A DNA stretch of 64,000 nt from Symbiodinium natans (GCA_905221605.1 CAJNDS010002080.1:1269596-1333595); one strand, 5' to 3'. Positions 19,945 to 31,646 are shown, counted from the first letter of the stretch. A program made the numbers and translations. The notes: generated from the letters alone by a model not told the origin.

Positions 19945-20960
19945 ATGTCTCCGTCTAAACTGCAGCAGGCTGCTTGCCAAGATATGAAACAGAATGGGAA
20001 GCATCCTTGCTACCCCTCTGCAGGGAAAGCGTTGCTCCTGTCTCAAATCCACATTGTCTCAAAGTCGGGCCACAGAGAATGCAAGCGATTTGGAGCTCGA
20101 ACTCACCAGTTCAATCACAACCGACAAGAGTCTACGCGCGGCTTGCTCAAGACTGATAGGGAGACGCCTCTGGAAAATTGGGGATGTTGTCATTTCATTG
20201 CGAACACGAAGGAAGTATCATGTTTGTGTGTCGCTTGGCAAGGCTTGGTTTCTGAAGTGCAAGCGCCGTGTGGAGGTTGCTCCAGTGTTGCTCTAGAGTG
20301 CTGTCAGGTAGAGGACCATCCGCGGGCAGCTGCTCGAGGCAAGCACTGCTTGCACCCCGAAGTCAACAGAAGAACCATCATCAGAAAGTGCAGTATATAG
20401 CGCAGAGACATGCTTGGCTTTGGTGCAGGCATCACAATCACGTGCCCCTGGCCTGGCTTTGTTGCGAAGCTGCTAAACTTGGTTATCAGGGAGTCGACAG
20501 ATTTGACAGGAGTCGGCTTTCGACATGGCGCTTTCCGCAGGCTGCTTGCAGCGGGCATGCTGTGGGTCAGACTGGACTGCCGGGTTGTGAAGAGGCGGGC
20601 AAAGAAATGCCCACATATGTGCAGCGAGCTTTTCGGGCCTCAGCCTCGAGATTGACCAAAGATACCCAGGGTGGCAAGCAGCCAATTGTGGCTGTTTGAC
20701 AGTTTGGAGAGCTTGCAGTGTGCAGCGCAACCAGCAGAGGTCAAAACGTTCGCCCTTCTCGCGCTGCAGTCGCCTGGCCTTGGAAGTGACATGAAGTGGC
20801 ACGAGCATGGTCAGAAACTTGCGGGTGGTCAACAAAGGCAAGCAGTCTGCTTTGCGACCATGGTGCTCTTGCGTCAATTCGCTTGGGCCTGGTGCTCAGT
20901 GTAAGAATGGTGGGGAAAACTCCGACGCAGAGTGCACCGAGTGCTTTCGCCTAGGGCGGA
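19945..20960 (+). CDS. Coding-like sequence, unidentified, low certainty
   Basis: GC-rich sequence with exon-like pieces returns just right of the AT-rich element. One frame has a polar helix-like stretch (QSRATENASDLELELTSSIT, about 20055-20150). Another near 20547-20690 reads AGKEMPTYVQRAFRASASRL. They could be N-terminal exons of the membrane protein that follows, or a separate gene. No motif decides this. Confidence 0.25.
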
Positions 20961-21019
20961 GGGCCGTTGGCGAAGTCGCTCTCGATTGAGGTTACCGGTG
21001 CCATACCTCTTTCATTTTC

Positions 21020-22165
21020 AAGTGGCACACGAGCAACACTGGCAGGGCATTTACTACATGCTGAGCTTCACAGACATGGTGATGATTATGCAACTCTGGC
21101 TCATCCGAAGCTTGGAAGAGATCCTTTAGGTCCCTTGCCCTAAACTTTCGCGTTAAGTCTGAGCACTTTGTCATACTTTGTCTTTTTCGGAGTTGCAGCG
21201 AGGAAGCTACTTCCCCTACAACTACATCCTAATGATCGTTTCGGGCTCGGCCTTGCCATATGAACGATCGCTGCTTTGGCGACTAACAACTTGCAAATAC
21301 TTGTGGTGACCCCCCAGGTGATGACATGTGTCACGGCAGTCCTGTGGAGTCTGACCGAGTCGGTCTTCGCAACGCTCTTGCATGTGGAGATTGTTTGCAT
21401 GATGTGTATAGCAACGGGCATTGCATCTGTTGTATGCTGGGTGCTAACGCGTGACTACTTCAAGCTCTTCTCGGTGGGAGCTGTCCCTGTTGCTCTTGCC
21501 ACCGGCTGGTTCACTGCATCAGTCGCTTGGTTACGATAAAGCGCTTTGGGCGACCCGAGTATATCAAAGCTGATTGTAATGCCATGGCTGCATATTTCTC
21601 CGATTCACCTTCTTCAATGCTACAAGGACTACAACATAACGATCGGCATCTAATGAACCTCCGGGGTGTTCTCTTCTGGTCGTGCATCCGAGGTTGCGAT
21701 TGTATTGGCTGCAAGAGCACTTCCACCTTATTATGGCTTTCAAAGCTCTCAAAGCTTTCACGTCTGGGAGCCGTGGCTGGCCTCCATGCTGCTGGGCCTG
21801 CTGTTCCTACTCTTGATGTTCGAGGGGAGAGTGGTTTTCATAAGAAGTCAGCCAGATGACTTCATGGGCATTCTCCTCATCACGAATGGAAGCATGATGT
21901 CTGTGGTGACTTGGTTGCGGGCGAATGCCGATGAGTTCATGTGGGGATTAGGTCTTTGTTGCGAAAGCTGGAGGCAGCTTCTGAAGCCTTTTCCAACGCT
22001 GAGGTCAGTGTCCCGTTCTTCATCATCATTTATGGCTTCTTGTACATGACACGTGAGGAAGAATCTGGCCCTGAGCACGATGAGAGTGGACTGAACAGAG
22101 CGGAAGAACAACCTCAAGTCCCAGAAGATGATGTGCCAATTCCACCAGCATCTGGTGAGCCATAG
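21020..22165 (+). CDS. Unidentified multi-pass membrane protein
   Basis: Successive plus-strand exons encode hydrophobic, membrane-spanning segments. They are WQGIYYMLSFTDMVMIMQLW (about 21035-21115), SYFPYNYILMIVSGSALPYE (about 21199-21285) and an exon from 21318 (acceptor cccccag) starting VMTCVTAVLWSLTESVFATL. That last exon goes on through CMMCIATGIASVVCWVL and FKLFSVGAVPVALATGWF. An exon at about 21700-21945 carries WLASMLLGLLFLLLMFEGRV, and another contains VPFFIIIYGFLYM. The tail is acidic (REEESGPEHDESGLNRAEEQ) and ends PPASGEP with TAG at 22163-22165, although a gtgagc donor overlaps those last codons. At least five membrane spans are likely. I do not recognise the family; a channel, transporter or receptor-like protein is possible. 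Confidence 0.6.
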
Positions 22166-22169
22166 TGGC

Positions 22170-22695
22170 AAGCTTCTCGTTTGCATGCAGCCTCAAGTTA
22201 CGTGTGACAAGCTGTCACCGGCTGAAGTTTTGCAAGAAGATCGTCCTTGTGCGCGCCGGTCTGAAAGAGATCAGGCCAAAATGCCTAGCCGCACAGGGGC
22301 TGGTGCTTTGCTGGCAAGAGTCCAGATTGAGCCTTCAGAGGCAAAGCACTTGGCAGGCCGAGTTTTTCAAGGATGTAGCGTTCCATTTGTACAGCTTGCA
22401 TTGTGAATTCGCTGGCACAGCGTAGGCGGCAGTGTGACACCTGCCGAGCTATGCACAGTAGTAGCTCGGACATGTTTATGCAAGTCTCCCTGTGTTACAA
22501 AGCGTGCCAATGGACCAAGGGTGGGGACTCAGTGGGGACAAGCCTTGCTGAAACAATGTTTGTGTCCTCCGAGGTCCAAAGTGCGCCGCTTGCAGGTTTG
22601 CTCAGACCAGCTTTTAAGCTGTAGGCTAGAAGATCAACAGCGAAGCTGTCATAGACTCTAGTCAAAACAGACACCGACAGCAGTTAGTGAGCTGC
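22170..22695. other. No gene seen
   Basis: Intergenic stretch between the membrane-protein exon and the CHMP5 start codon. Open frames are short and inconsistent. Confidence 0.4.
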
Positions 22696-22699
22696 TCCC

Positions 22700-24831
22700 A
22701 TGAAGCGATTGTTTGGTGCACCGAAGGCTGCCAGGGGCACAGAGAGCCACAAGCAGCCCTAAACCCTAAACCCTAAACCCTAAACCCTAAACCCTAAACC
22801 CTAAACCCTAAACCCTAAACCCTAAACCCTAAACCCTAAACCCTAAACCCTAAACCCTAAACCCTAAACCCTAAACCCTATCCTGACTCTTGTGGCGAGG
22901 GGTCTTTGACTGTAAGGCCCCAGCAGCAGGGCCTGCACCGAGTCTCTCAGAGACGTCGCAAAGGATTGACTCGCGGGTCGCTTCCAAGTTTGTTCTGGCT
23001 TTTTTCATACATCTGCCTATAGAAATACTCGTATTATTCTTAATATTGTTATTTTTAGTTTTATCATTCATATGATTAGTTATTGCTATTACTATTTAGT
23101 ATTACTATTAATATTGTTATTAATATTGATCTTAATATTAATACGAATATTATGTTTCAATATTGTTGTAGGTGCACTGTGCTGCCAGGTTACTGAACTT
23201 GACAAAAAGATTGCCAAGTGTGATGAGGAGATCCGGTTGAACATGCTGTGGGTCTTGTGCAGTGGAGTCCTCACGTCCCTTTCTGGTTCTTTCGTGGGAC
23301 TTTGTTAGAAAGATGCATGCCCGCTTCATTACAATCAGGACCTCCGCAGATATGTTGGTGGGCGGGCTTCGGCACAGCAGAAGCAGCTGGCTCTGCAGTG
23401 CATGAAAAGGCAGCAACCGCCGTCTGAAGTCTTTGATTCAATCGATGCAGCCCCATCAGACTGCTGGGCCTGACTTTGGCACAGCTTTCTTCGGTTTTAA
23501 AGCGGGAAGGAAGAAGATGTACGAGCAGCAGCGAGATCAAATTCTCGGAACCCAATTCAACGTGGACTCTCTGGCCGGTGCGCAAGAGCAGGTGCCGTAC
23601 CCGTTTTGGGCGTTGTGTTGCACATGTCAAAGGGTAGTTTCATGGTCCCTTACCTTCTTTCAAGGGTTTTGAAGTAATTATGCACTAGCACTGTCAGTGG
23701 GGGAACACGCGTTATACAGAACGAGCAGCATTGGACGCCCCAGTCAGCTGGTATCGTAACTTGGGCGCGAGCCGATAGTGTGAGAAGTGCAGCAGTAGCT
23801 GGGCACCAGCAAAGCCACTCCTTTGACAACGTTGCCTTCCATCTTTGACGACCGGCGGACATGTAAGCCAATGAGCCAACAGGCCGAAATCAACATCATG
23901 ACTGTTGAAGCCATGAAAGTGGGCCATCAAGACCTGCACACCTGGCATGATTTTGTTCCTGCAGCTCTGGAGCTGGCCAACTTTGTTCGCTAGGGCATTC
24001 CGTGATCTAATTATCTGATGGAGTGTTTGAAGGAAAGATCGTTATCAACAGATTGGTGGCGTCATGGACATCGCGGGGTACTTAGCAAGCAGCCTGTCAG
24101 ACAAGATGAGCAAGTTTCAGCTTTCGGCCAGCGAGCAGCGAACGCTGTGACTGCAGGAAAAGTTGATGGACAACATGGCAGACCTGAACGACGAAATCTC
24201 GGACATCAATGAGGCGGCGGTTTCCTACTTTTTGGTGCAGCTCCGTTTCCCCGTTGCCCGTTTGTCGGGCAGGCCATCTCTACGACATATGCAGTGCCCG
24301 ATGGCTTCGATGAGGCTGTGACTGTGTGCCTCTTCACATTCTTCACATCAGCTGCAGAGAAGTTTAAGACTGGTTAAGACTGGCCTCTGAGGCATCCTTT
24401 GAAGCTGAGCAGGATGCTCAGCAGTCTTTGCTTCAGTCATGCTAAGCACTTCCAACTTCTCAGAGAGATCACATGATCTCACCCTGTCGTGATCTGGAGA
24501 GGTTTAGCGCTTTGGAGGAAGAGATGAAGATGGAGGCGCTGGCAGGCAGCGCCAGCAGTTCGGCCCTGGGCTCCCCGGCAACTTTGGGATAGCCACGCAA
24601 AGCCAGGCATCAGCTCAACTGCCAAACCATCCTATTTGCCCGCTTGACACTCAGATCTAGAACCGTCTGCCCTTGGCCTACGGAAAGTGTCGACATTGCA
24701 CAGAATTAAAATTGCAGGAGCATGTACAAACCAAGGCCGAAGCACCGGAAGCGCCAGCTACTGCAGCGGAGCCTGCAACTGCAGAGCCCGCCCCGGCCAC
24801 GGCGCGGGACGCAAACATGAGCAGACCCTAA
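22700..24831 (+). CDS. CHMP5: CHMP5/Vps60 ESCRT-III subunit, complete split gene
   Basis: SNF7-family ESCRT-III protein that acts with LIP5/Vta1 on Vps4 at endosomal membranes (known for the family). ATG at 22700 gives MKRLFGAPK, the typical CHMP5 start. Following exons read APAAGPAPSLSETSQRIDSR (22917-22976), VTELDKKIAKCDEEIR (from 23189) and AQQKQLALQCMKR (23339-23409). Next are KKMYEQQRDQILGTQFNVDS to AQEQ (23510-23591), AEINIMTVEAMKVGHQDL (from 23883), EKLMDNMADLNDEISDINE (24157-24213) and AISTTYAVPDGFDEA (from 24273). Then come FSALEEEMKMEALAG (about 24505) and the last exon 24718-24831, EHVQTKAEAPEAPATAAEPA to a TAA stop. Order and spacing match animal CHMP5, including MYEQQRDQ and the late acidic helix. 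GC donors are required at 23410 and 24214 and probable at 22727. The exon between 23940 and 24156 is not resolved. Intron 1 contains a telomeric array. Confidence 0.93.
22758..22880. repeat. (CCCTAAA)n array in CHMP5 intron 1
   Basis: About 17 perfect CCCTAAA units fill most of the first intron of CHMP5, between the MKRLFGAPK exon and the exon starting at 22917. Confidence 0.97.
23015..23165. repeat. ATT/TTA simple-sequence tract in CHMP5 intron 2
   Basis: A tract of about 150 bp of AT words such as attatt, ttaatatt and tactatt. It ends shortly before the exon at 23189. Confidence 0.8.
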
Positions 24832-24834
24832 AAA

Positions 24835-25765
24835 TGTGTGCGAGTGACAGGGTAGTGTTGAACCAAAGTGACCCACTGGTGGACAAACTTTGAGAGAGCA
24901 CTCTCTTGCACTTGCTTCTTCTGCCAGGCTGCCCGCGGCTAAATCGGCGTCATTCTTTTCTTTTGCCTTCCACTAACCACCAGCTTTAGCTTATTGTTGA
25001 TCTAGTGGTGTTCTTCTTCTCACGCCATGCACCATATGCACCCATGCTGCTTTGCTTCTACTTCTAATTGTCACTCTGGCGTGGCCCTGCGCCGAGCATT
25101 CCTGCCTGAGCCTCAGCTGACTGTCAGTGGCTTATGCTTGATAGCGGGTCGACTGAGCTGTACAAAACAAGGTACAGAGAGTGACTCCAGCGGCCACGCA
25201 GCTGAGCTCCATGCTGGTGTGGACGTGTTTGTGATCTAGGGTTCAGTGCCCTTGGCCAGACGGGAGCAGCGAGTTGTGAGTACTTGGCCACAGCACAATG
25301 TGAGACAGCCTCTGTGCCAAAGTCGACGTGCGGTTTCAGAGGGAAGCTGGCACAGCTAAAAAGGGGCAGCACAGAAGAGGTTTCAAAGCTCTTAAGCAGC
25401 CAACGGATCGACGGACTGGGAACTCGGAAGACGTGCATCCGGGGTCGCTTGCTTCTTTCTACTCAAGCTTCTACTGATGTGCGCAGCTCGCACTGGAGCT
25501 CCAAACCCAGCGAGGCGCCGTGTGGGAGTGGGCATCTGGCATGAAGACATCTACATCATTATTCAGAATTCATTATTATATTTATTACTGGTGGTGTTTA
25601 GTAATATTTGGAGGTGGAGTTGTTCAGAGCTCGAAATTGGGAAGGCAGTCCGTCGTCTGCTGAGCCCTGGCACCTGACTTCTCTGGGAGATGTTCGAGTT
25701 CCTCCGGGACAGTCTTTTGTGCAATTCAGAAGAGTCCGGGCCCCAAAAGGCATTCACGGGGGTCT
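24835..25765. other. No gene seen
   Basis: No protein motif is visible after the CHMP5 stop. A His-rich open piece near 25027 and others on the minus strand look like chance. Confidence 0.35.
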
Positions 25766-25767
25766 AA

Positions 25768-25810
25768 GCCCTAAACCCTAAACCCTCTAAACCCTAAACC
25801 CTAAACCCTA
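25768..25810. repeat. CCCTAAA telomere-like array, short
   Basis: Six units, one with an extra CT, in the C-rich orientation. Confidence 0.93.
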
Positions 25811-25910
25811 GTTATCAGTTGCAATCCTGAGGCCAACTCAGAAGTCGGGACGACGGTGCGGCCGAGCGCTGGCGGTGCTCGTTGAGCTGCGTGTCCCTGC
25901 CTGTGTGCAG

Positions 25911-26200
25911 GGCGATCTGCTGCACTGGGACACCAGCTCCACAAACCCGGAGGAGGATGGAGCAGCGAACGATGTCTGCAGCGGAGCATGGCAGACGCAC
26001 AGCTGAGCAGACTGCCCTTGTTGGGGACAGGCCGGCGGAAGTGATCTCCTCGCAGGCCATCTTGACAAGTTACTCCCTGCTCCACATGCGCACAGCTGGA
26101 AGGGTCTTCATTGATGCGCAGGGCGCGCCCGTGCTTGCAAAGACCGAAGTTCCGGCTGCCCTGCCATGGGATCATCCTCGATTGAAGAGGTCGTTGCTGC
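25911..26200 (+). CDS. Unidentified exon(s)
   Basis: After ctgtgtgcag (25901-25910) one frame reads GDLLHWDTSSTNPEEDGAAN, soluble and acidic. Another frame further on reads RVFIDAQGAPVLAKTEVPAA (about 26100-26160). Both look like coding sequence, but neither identifies a family, and the join between them is unknown. Confidence 0.3.
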
Positions 26201-27093
26201 TGTTGTTGCTGTTTGTCATGTGTGTGTGTGTGTCATACTGGCGAAGTGCAGCTGGAAGGGATACGCCCCCGCTCCGCAACAGGCGGCATTGAGTCGCTTG
26301 TGAGTGAGTGACACTGTGAGCTCAGAATTCTGAGCTACTGCAGCTGCATGTGAAGTGGCGAGGTCGCCCGTGCAGACGTTTCGATCCACGCCGATGGCGC
26401 CTCAGGAGTCCCTTGGAATTCCTCAAGGCTCTTGTCTGAGCAACTTGTCACCCGAGGTCCTTGAGCCCTCTAGGCAGTGCCATGGTCGGGTGTCCAAGCG
26501 CCAAGTATGTGACCTTATTTTTTTCTCGCTCCTTTCTCGTGGCGGAGGGCTCTTTCGGTAGGTGTGAAGCAGCCGGGACTTTCTCGGTAGATTTTGCTGT
26601 GAGGCCTGTTCTGGCGCTGCTTTGGCCCAGCAGGAGCAGCCATTTCTCTTTCTGATTCACTCTGCGCATGGGCAAGTGGGCCCTAAAAGCATCATGCCTC
26701 ATGCAACTTTTTGTGCTATTGGGCTCTCATTGCGCCAGGAAGACTGTCAGCCTGGCCGAGGGCTCTACGTGGCGATGCAGCGAGGCTCCATGATGTCAAC
26801 TTTTGCGGGTAGTCCAAATTGTGGCGGTCCTTGTGTCGTGTCACAGGCCTGGGGCCCCGGGAGCCGCCCAAGGTGGGTCCCCTAGTTTTCCGGGTCCTCT
26901 CTTGCAGCATACCGGAACATGTTGGAACCAAGCTCTCGGGCTATTTTCAAGTGCCTTTGTGTTGCTAAGTCTCGAGATCGTCGGCACGATCCATCGCCCA
27001 CTAGGCCTGGAGTGTGCTATACTGCTACACGACGACACGGCTACAGCTCGAAACTAGACTGACCGTCACCATCGGGAGAGGCCCGCGACTCCG

Positions 27094-27365
27094 TTGCAGC
27101 AGCGGCGACAAGTTGCTAGGCCAAGCGTGAGCGTCCCGACCCCGGACGCAAGCCCCCAGAGGCCCCCAGTGCCAGCTGTGTCACGTGAAGCCCTGGCTAA
27201 GACCTCCTTTCCGGCGGCCTCTTACGAGGCAGTCCCAGAGGTGCATTTACCACGTCTTCGTTTCTTGGCTTTGCGGGAGCTTTTTTGAAGCCTGTCGAGG
27301 ACACGCTGGATTTGTACATGCAGAAGTTGGCCAGGCCTGTCTGGCTAAAACTTACTGACTCCAGT
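27094..27365 (+). CDS. Unidentified exon(s), Pro-rich then helical, possible stop
   Basis: The first part is Pro-rich: ARPSVSVPTPDASPQRPPVP followed by REALAKTSFPAASYEAVPE. A shifted frame then reads TSSFLGFAGAFLKPVEDTLD and LYMQKLARPVWLKLTDSS, ending in TAA at about 27365. A short intron or an unrecognised junction near 27238 would connect them. No family is recognised. Confidence 0.35.
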
Positions 27366-27369
27366 TAAG

Positions 27370-28185
27370 ACTTAGCTGACTTGCTTTGCAGATGCTCAGG
27401 TGTTTGCCTCAAAATGGGGCGCGCTCCCTGTTCATACGGCGGTTGTCGCGTGGAGAGTACGAGGTGGCGTGTGGAGTTGGGATTGTCACGGGCACTGCAA
27501 CATTGCAGGACGAGAACCAATGATTGGATTTAATTGGTAGATATGGGCAGGCTTATCACCCACAAGGCTGACGAACGGAGTCAGCTGATCAAAGTAGACA
27601 TCCCATATAGGGCGGTGTCAGCGGCCTCGACAGCATGAGCAAAATCTCGGTGAAAAGCATCGTCAATGGAGTCCAGTACTTACAGTGTTCATTGTGTCAA
27701 AGCCGTCAACGGCGTCACACAAATCCACTTCACGGCGTCAACGGCGCCATAGACAATCCACCATGCCAACGGCATCATGGCGCAAATGGCGTCGCCTGTT
27801 CGCACCGCGTCAAGGGTGTTGACAGTTCATATCAGGAAGCATGTAATACAGTAGATGAACTGATGCATGTTGGTCTTTTTGGCCTTCTTGCTCTTTGCAT
27901 CGTATTTCAACTTCTCCTCCATCATCCAGAAATCGTTTTCTTTGAGCAGGTTGACGGCTGCCGGGTCAGCATCGCCTTGAGAGGCGGTGAGGCGGTGTGA
28001 AATGTGCCAGGGTTCAGCTTCACTTATAGCCTTGCCTGGTCCTGGCCTTGTTGGCCTCTTTTGTGACTTGAGTTTTGAAAGGCCTATGTTTATGCAACAA
28101 ACAGCAACGACGACACGGATCGTGCCGAACGCCTGCAGAGGTGCAATGACAGTTTGCGCATGTTTGCGCGCAATCCGTGATTAAG
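27370..28185. other. No firm gene; degenerate GGCGTCAACGGC words
   Basis: Between about 27695 and 27830 the words acggcgtca, cgtcaacggc and aacggcatca recur irregularly, giving a degenerate short repeat. Open frames across it are probably artefacts. Confidence 0.4.
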
Positions 28186-28187
28186 TC

Positions 28188-28328
28188 ATGCCCCCTGACG
28201 CTTACAGCTACCTGCTGCGGGCCGCGGACAATGCGTTGGTGTGCCTGGCAAGTTTGGGACCGATGGGGCCTGATTGGGTATCCAGACGTGCTCGTTGGCA
28301 TTCGTGCGCTCGTTGGGCATGTTGAGTG
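28188..28328 (+). CDS. Unidentified exon with possible start codon
   Basis: An ATG at 28188 opens MPPDAYSYLLRAADNALVCL, followed by ASLGPMGPDWVSRRARWHS and a stop at about 28328. The amphipathic composition suggests coding sequence. A first exon is possible, but no family is recognised. Confidence 0.3.
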
Positions 28329-28830
28329 GGTCGCTGCGTGCAGGCGCGATCAATGAGTGCTGGCGGACCATCGGGGGCATCTTTCAACCAACACGAGGCG
28401 TGCCATTGGGCGAGTTCCGGCATTGCACGTCTGCTGGACTGCTGGACAGCTTGAAACTTAGGTTATGCCCCGGGTGCCGCTAGGCATACGGAGCCAGACC
28501 ATGTTGGAATCCTAGAAGCTCTCGTCAGCTCTCGTCAGACCCCAGCACGAGCGGATGATTTGCAGATGGCTAACAGGCACATGCCAAGCTCTGGAAATCC
28601 TTATGCAGGCGTCCTTGTCCGAGGCAAGGAGTGCATCGACTTTGGACCGAAAGTGCCGACTTCTCTTTGCATCATTCAATCGTTTACATCTCTGCAGGTC
28701 TTGATGGTGGAAGCTTCCTGCTGGGCAGCTCTTTCTACAGCCAGACGAGTGTGCTGGCCTCGAGAGTCGCATGTAATCATTCTGTTGTTCTCAGGGTGGT
28801 CAACCATGGTCAACACCGAATCCCACAAAA

Positions 28831-29043
28831 ATGTACAAGGAGTGCGGGCCTGCGAACCTCAGAAGGATCCTGAAGGGCGATGTGCTCCGCCATGATCCCG
28901 ACTGCCACCTTCCTGACGGTGCGGCCCACCCACATGGCCACGGCGATCCGCCAGGCACACTGCAGAAGGAAGAACCATCTGCCACAGCTTCTCAAGCCTC
29001 GCCCCGAAGCTTGGCGATGCCAATCGACGGGCGAACTCGATGA
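28831..29043 (+). CDS. Unidentified exon, His/Pro-rich
   Basis: The frame starting MYKECGPANLRRILKGDVLR continues through HGHGDPPGTLQKEEPSATAS. A second frame over the same bases (from 28880) is also long and Arg/Pro-rich, so the choice is uncertain. Confidence 0.25.
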   Translation: MYKECGPANLRRILKGDVLRHDPDCHLPDGAAHPHGHGDPPGTLQKEEPSATASQASPRSLAMPIDGRTR

Positions 29044-29104
29044 ACTCGACCAGAAGCGGCCTCCGCCCCCTCCACTGCGGCCGGTGAACGGGGGTCACAA
29101 GTAA

Positions 29105-30095
29105 AGGCATGCCCGGAACGTGGGCTTCAGCTGGGAAATGCTGCAGATCACCCCGTGCAATGTTACAATGCGCATGCAGGCATGTACTGACGGACGAACC
29201 AAAGGAAGGTCCAGCTATGCAGGGATTACAGAGCATCCTGCAAAAACTATGTCCAAGTGGTGTCAGCCGATGGCTCGTCAACTTGGCGGGGGAACGCACC
29301 ACAACGCACCACACATCCCGAAGCACAGTGCAAGTAAAAGTGCGGTGGCGACGTGGCCCTAGGTGGGGTGGCATACCTGCACAGGCATAACTAGCAGCTG
29401 GCTAGTAGAGAAAGAGGCAGCTCAGTCTAAGTGAGAACTGTGACAGCTGAGCGTGCAGGGTGGCCATGGTGGTTTGATGTGTTTTCTTGCTGCAGCCGGC
29501 TGAGGTGTCTGAGTCGAAGCCGCACATGGAGGTTGGTGTTTTGATTCACGTTCCTTTTCTTGCAGCTGCCATGTTAAAATGAATCTGAATAGGCATTGCA
29601 TCTGATGCAGACGCAGCAGAATCTACAGACGCCGCATGCTTAGCTACCGGTGCCAACTGCTCGAAGAACCGCATGGAGACACTTGAAGTTTCATGACATT
29701 GCGAAACAGCCGGAGGCAATCACACGCGCAGCTGCAGAGGCAAGATGAGGGTGCGAACAATGGATCAAGTTCCATACCTCAGCCGCGGCTACACCTGTTT
29801 TTCTGGTTGTTTCTGAGCAGTGTCATACAAGACATGCGAACGTCAGAAGTAGCATGCATATGTGCGACCGGACATGTCAGCTCTCGGGCAGTCTGAGCAT
29901 GTGGAAGTCCGGCGTTTGCCAGGTCACATGCTCTGCATGGTTCCTTCTTCCTCAACTTGGACCAGGCAGTAAAGCCTAGCAAAGCCCACTTAAAGGGATC
30001 CGAGATGAACATTCGTTTGCCAGGAGAGAGCGCACGGCAGCAACCTCAGCGACGATTTTCAGGTAGATGTTCAGACTGATGTTCGGGCCAGGCTT
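29105..30095. other. No gene seen
   Basis: No coherent frame or repeat beyond short chance open stretches. Confidence 0.35.
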
Positions 30096-30107
30096 ATGTG
30101 CAGGGAT

Positions 30108-30255
30108 CTGGCAAAGAGGATGAGCCCCGTGTCTATGATCCACGTGAAACGAGGCTTGAACCTGCGGAGCTACGCGACACCCTCAGGGCTTTTCGTGACT
30201 GCATTGCTCCAAAGGCACACCTCGACATCCGTCATGTGCTGTTCTGCAGGGCCAG
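30108..30255 (+). CDS. Unidentified exon, charged helical
   Basis: After an acceptor-like tgtgcag the frame reads GSGKEDEPRVYDPRETRLEP, then AELRDTLRAFRDCIAPKAHL and DIRHVLFCR. The even charge pattern is typical of coding sequence in this window. No family is recognised. Confidence 0.42.
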
Positions 30256-30467
30256 GTTCAGCATGCCGTGTCAAGCTAAGCTTCTGACATGACATCTGAC
30301 CGATTCATGTGTACCATCCATAAACTTGAGTAGCTTGGGCACCTTGGGCAGCGGCAGTGGTGCTTCGACTTAGGGTGGCTATCCTTTCCCGGCCGGCCAG
30401 GCTGTCGTGGGTTTGGGTACGTATGTGAAGTGAGATTTTTTCTCTGGGTCTCCGGTGACGTGGTGCA

Positions 30468-30552
30468 CGGCTGCCAACCACATTCACCACATGCAGCCCA
30501 AGCTGGGCAAGATTGTTGTCCAAGCGTTCTCTTCTGCCGTATTCTGCCGCAA
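30468..30552 (+). CDS. Unidentified exon
   Basis: The frame reads AANHIHHMQPKLGKIVVQAF and SSAVFCRK and ends just before a gtacct donor. It may belong with the exon at 30108. Confidence 0.32.
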
Positions 30553-31454
30553 GGTACCTGGGGCCTTCTACGGGCCCCCGGCCTTCGTGGCCGTATCTGG
30601 CTGACTGGGCTCGGACTGTGCTTGCTTTCACCTCTTCCTGCTTGCTCCCCGGGACGATCGAGAGAGAAGTGGCCGTCCAATGGACCTTGGAATCTAGAAG
30701 CCACGTTGAAGCAGGATGCGAGAGCAGACGCGAGGCATATTCACCTAATCAGTGTCAGCATCAGTAACCTAAACGTAGTCAAGCTATCGCAAGCGGGTGG
30801 CTTGCGGGAGATGAGTTCTCAATTCACTGCAGCAAGTCGATGAGCCTAGTGCAGATTTTTGTCTATAGCTCATCCTCATGCATCGAGAGATCTGAAATTT
30901 GGCCAAACGTGCGATGCACAGCCAGTTTGCATGCGCAGCGTGATGCCGCCAAGCGCAGCATGTAGATGTCGATGGAAGGAGCTGGACTGCGGCGCTCGCG
31001 CTAAGTGACTCGGACCTCAGATTGGCTGCCCGAGTTCCAGCTTTCCAGGATCTTGCTGCATGAGCATTCACGCCAGTCACAACACGATGATGTGCTTGTT
31101 GCTGTATCATTTGGCTCACGCATCCCTTAACTATACACTTGGCTCCAGAGAAGGGAGGATGGCAAGTATGCCGACTTGAAGGTGGACAGGGGAAGGGTGC
31201 CAGTTCGCAGCCCCTGCGCTGTGCCGGGCCCCTGTCGAATTCTTGGGGGCTCCAATGAAAGCTCGGCTCCTTTTACATCTCTTTGCATTGTCTGAATTGG
31301 GATCTCACTGTGAATCTCGCATGATGCGCACAGTGTTCAATGTCGAGTAGCTGTCTGAGGTGCTGCAGCACCCCATGCTGTCCGTGGGGAGGTCTTCGGC
31401 TTGGCTTAGTTGAATGACATGTTGCTCTGCCTGGATGAACCCTGCGGCTTGCAG

Positions 31455-31548
31455 GAAGTGCTGACTGGCTTCACGTGGTGGGCACAGCTGGCATCAGATT
31501 GCCTAGGTTGGCTTGAAAGTCGAGGCTTCATGGAGTTGGTGGAGGTCA
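31455..31548 (+). CDS. Unidentified exon, Trp-rich
   Basis: After ggcttgcag the frame reads EVLTGFTWWAQLASDCLGWL and ESRGFMELVE, ending at a gtcagg donor. The exon-like edges on both sides are the main support. Confidence 0.35.
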
Positions 31549-31612
31549 GGTCAGCTTGCACATAGCTTGCAGCTTGCCAGGATGGCTCGGCTTCCTTCAA
31601 ACGCCGATCACC

Positions 31613-31645
31613 TATGTGTGTGAGTGAGTGAGTGAGTGAGTGAGT
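31613..31645. repeat. (TGAG)n microsatellite
   Basis: About seven TGAG units, preceded by a short TG run. Confidence 0.9.
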
Positions 31646-31646
31646 A

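Noticed and set aside
22758-22880. Telomeric array as a chromosome end or assembly join
   Set aside because: CHMP5 exons on both sides belong to the same gene in the right order and phase, so the array is internal to an intron.
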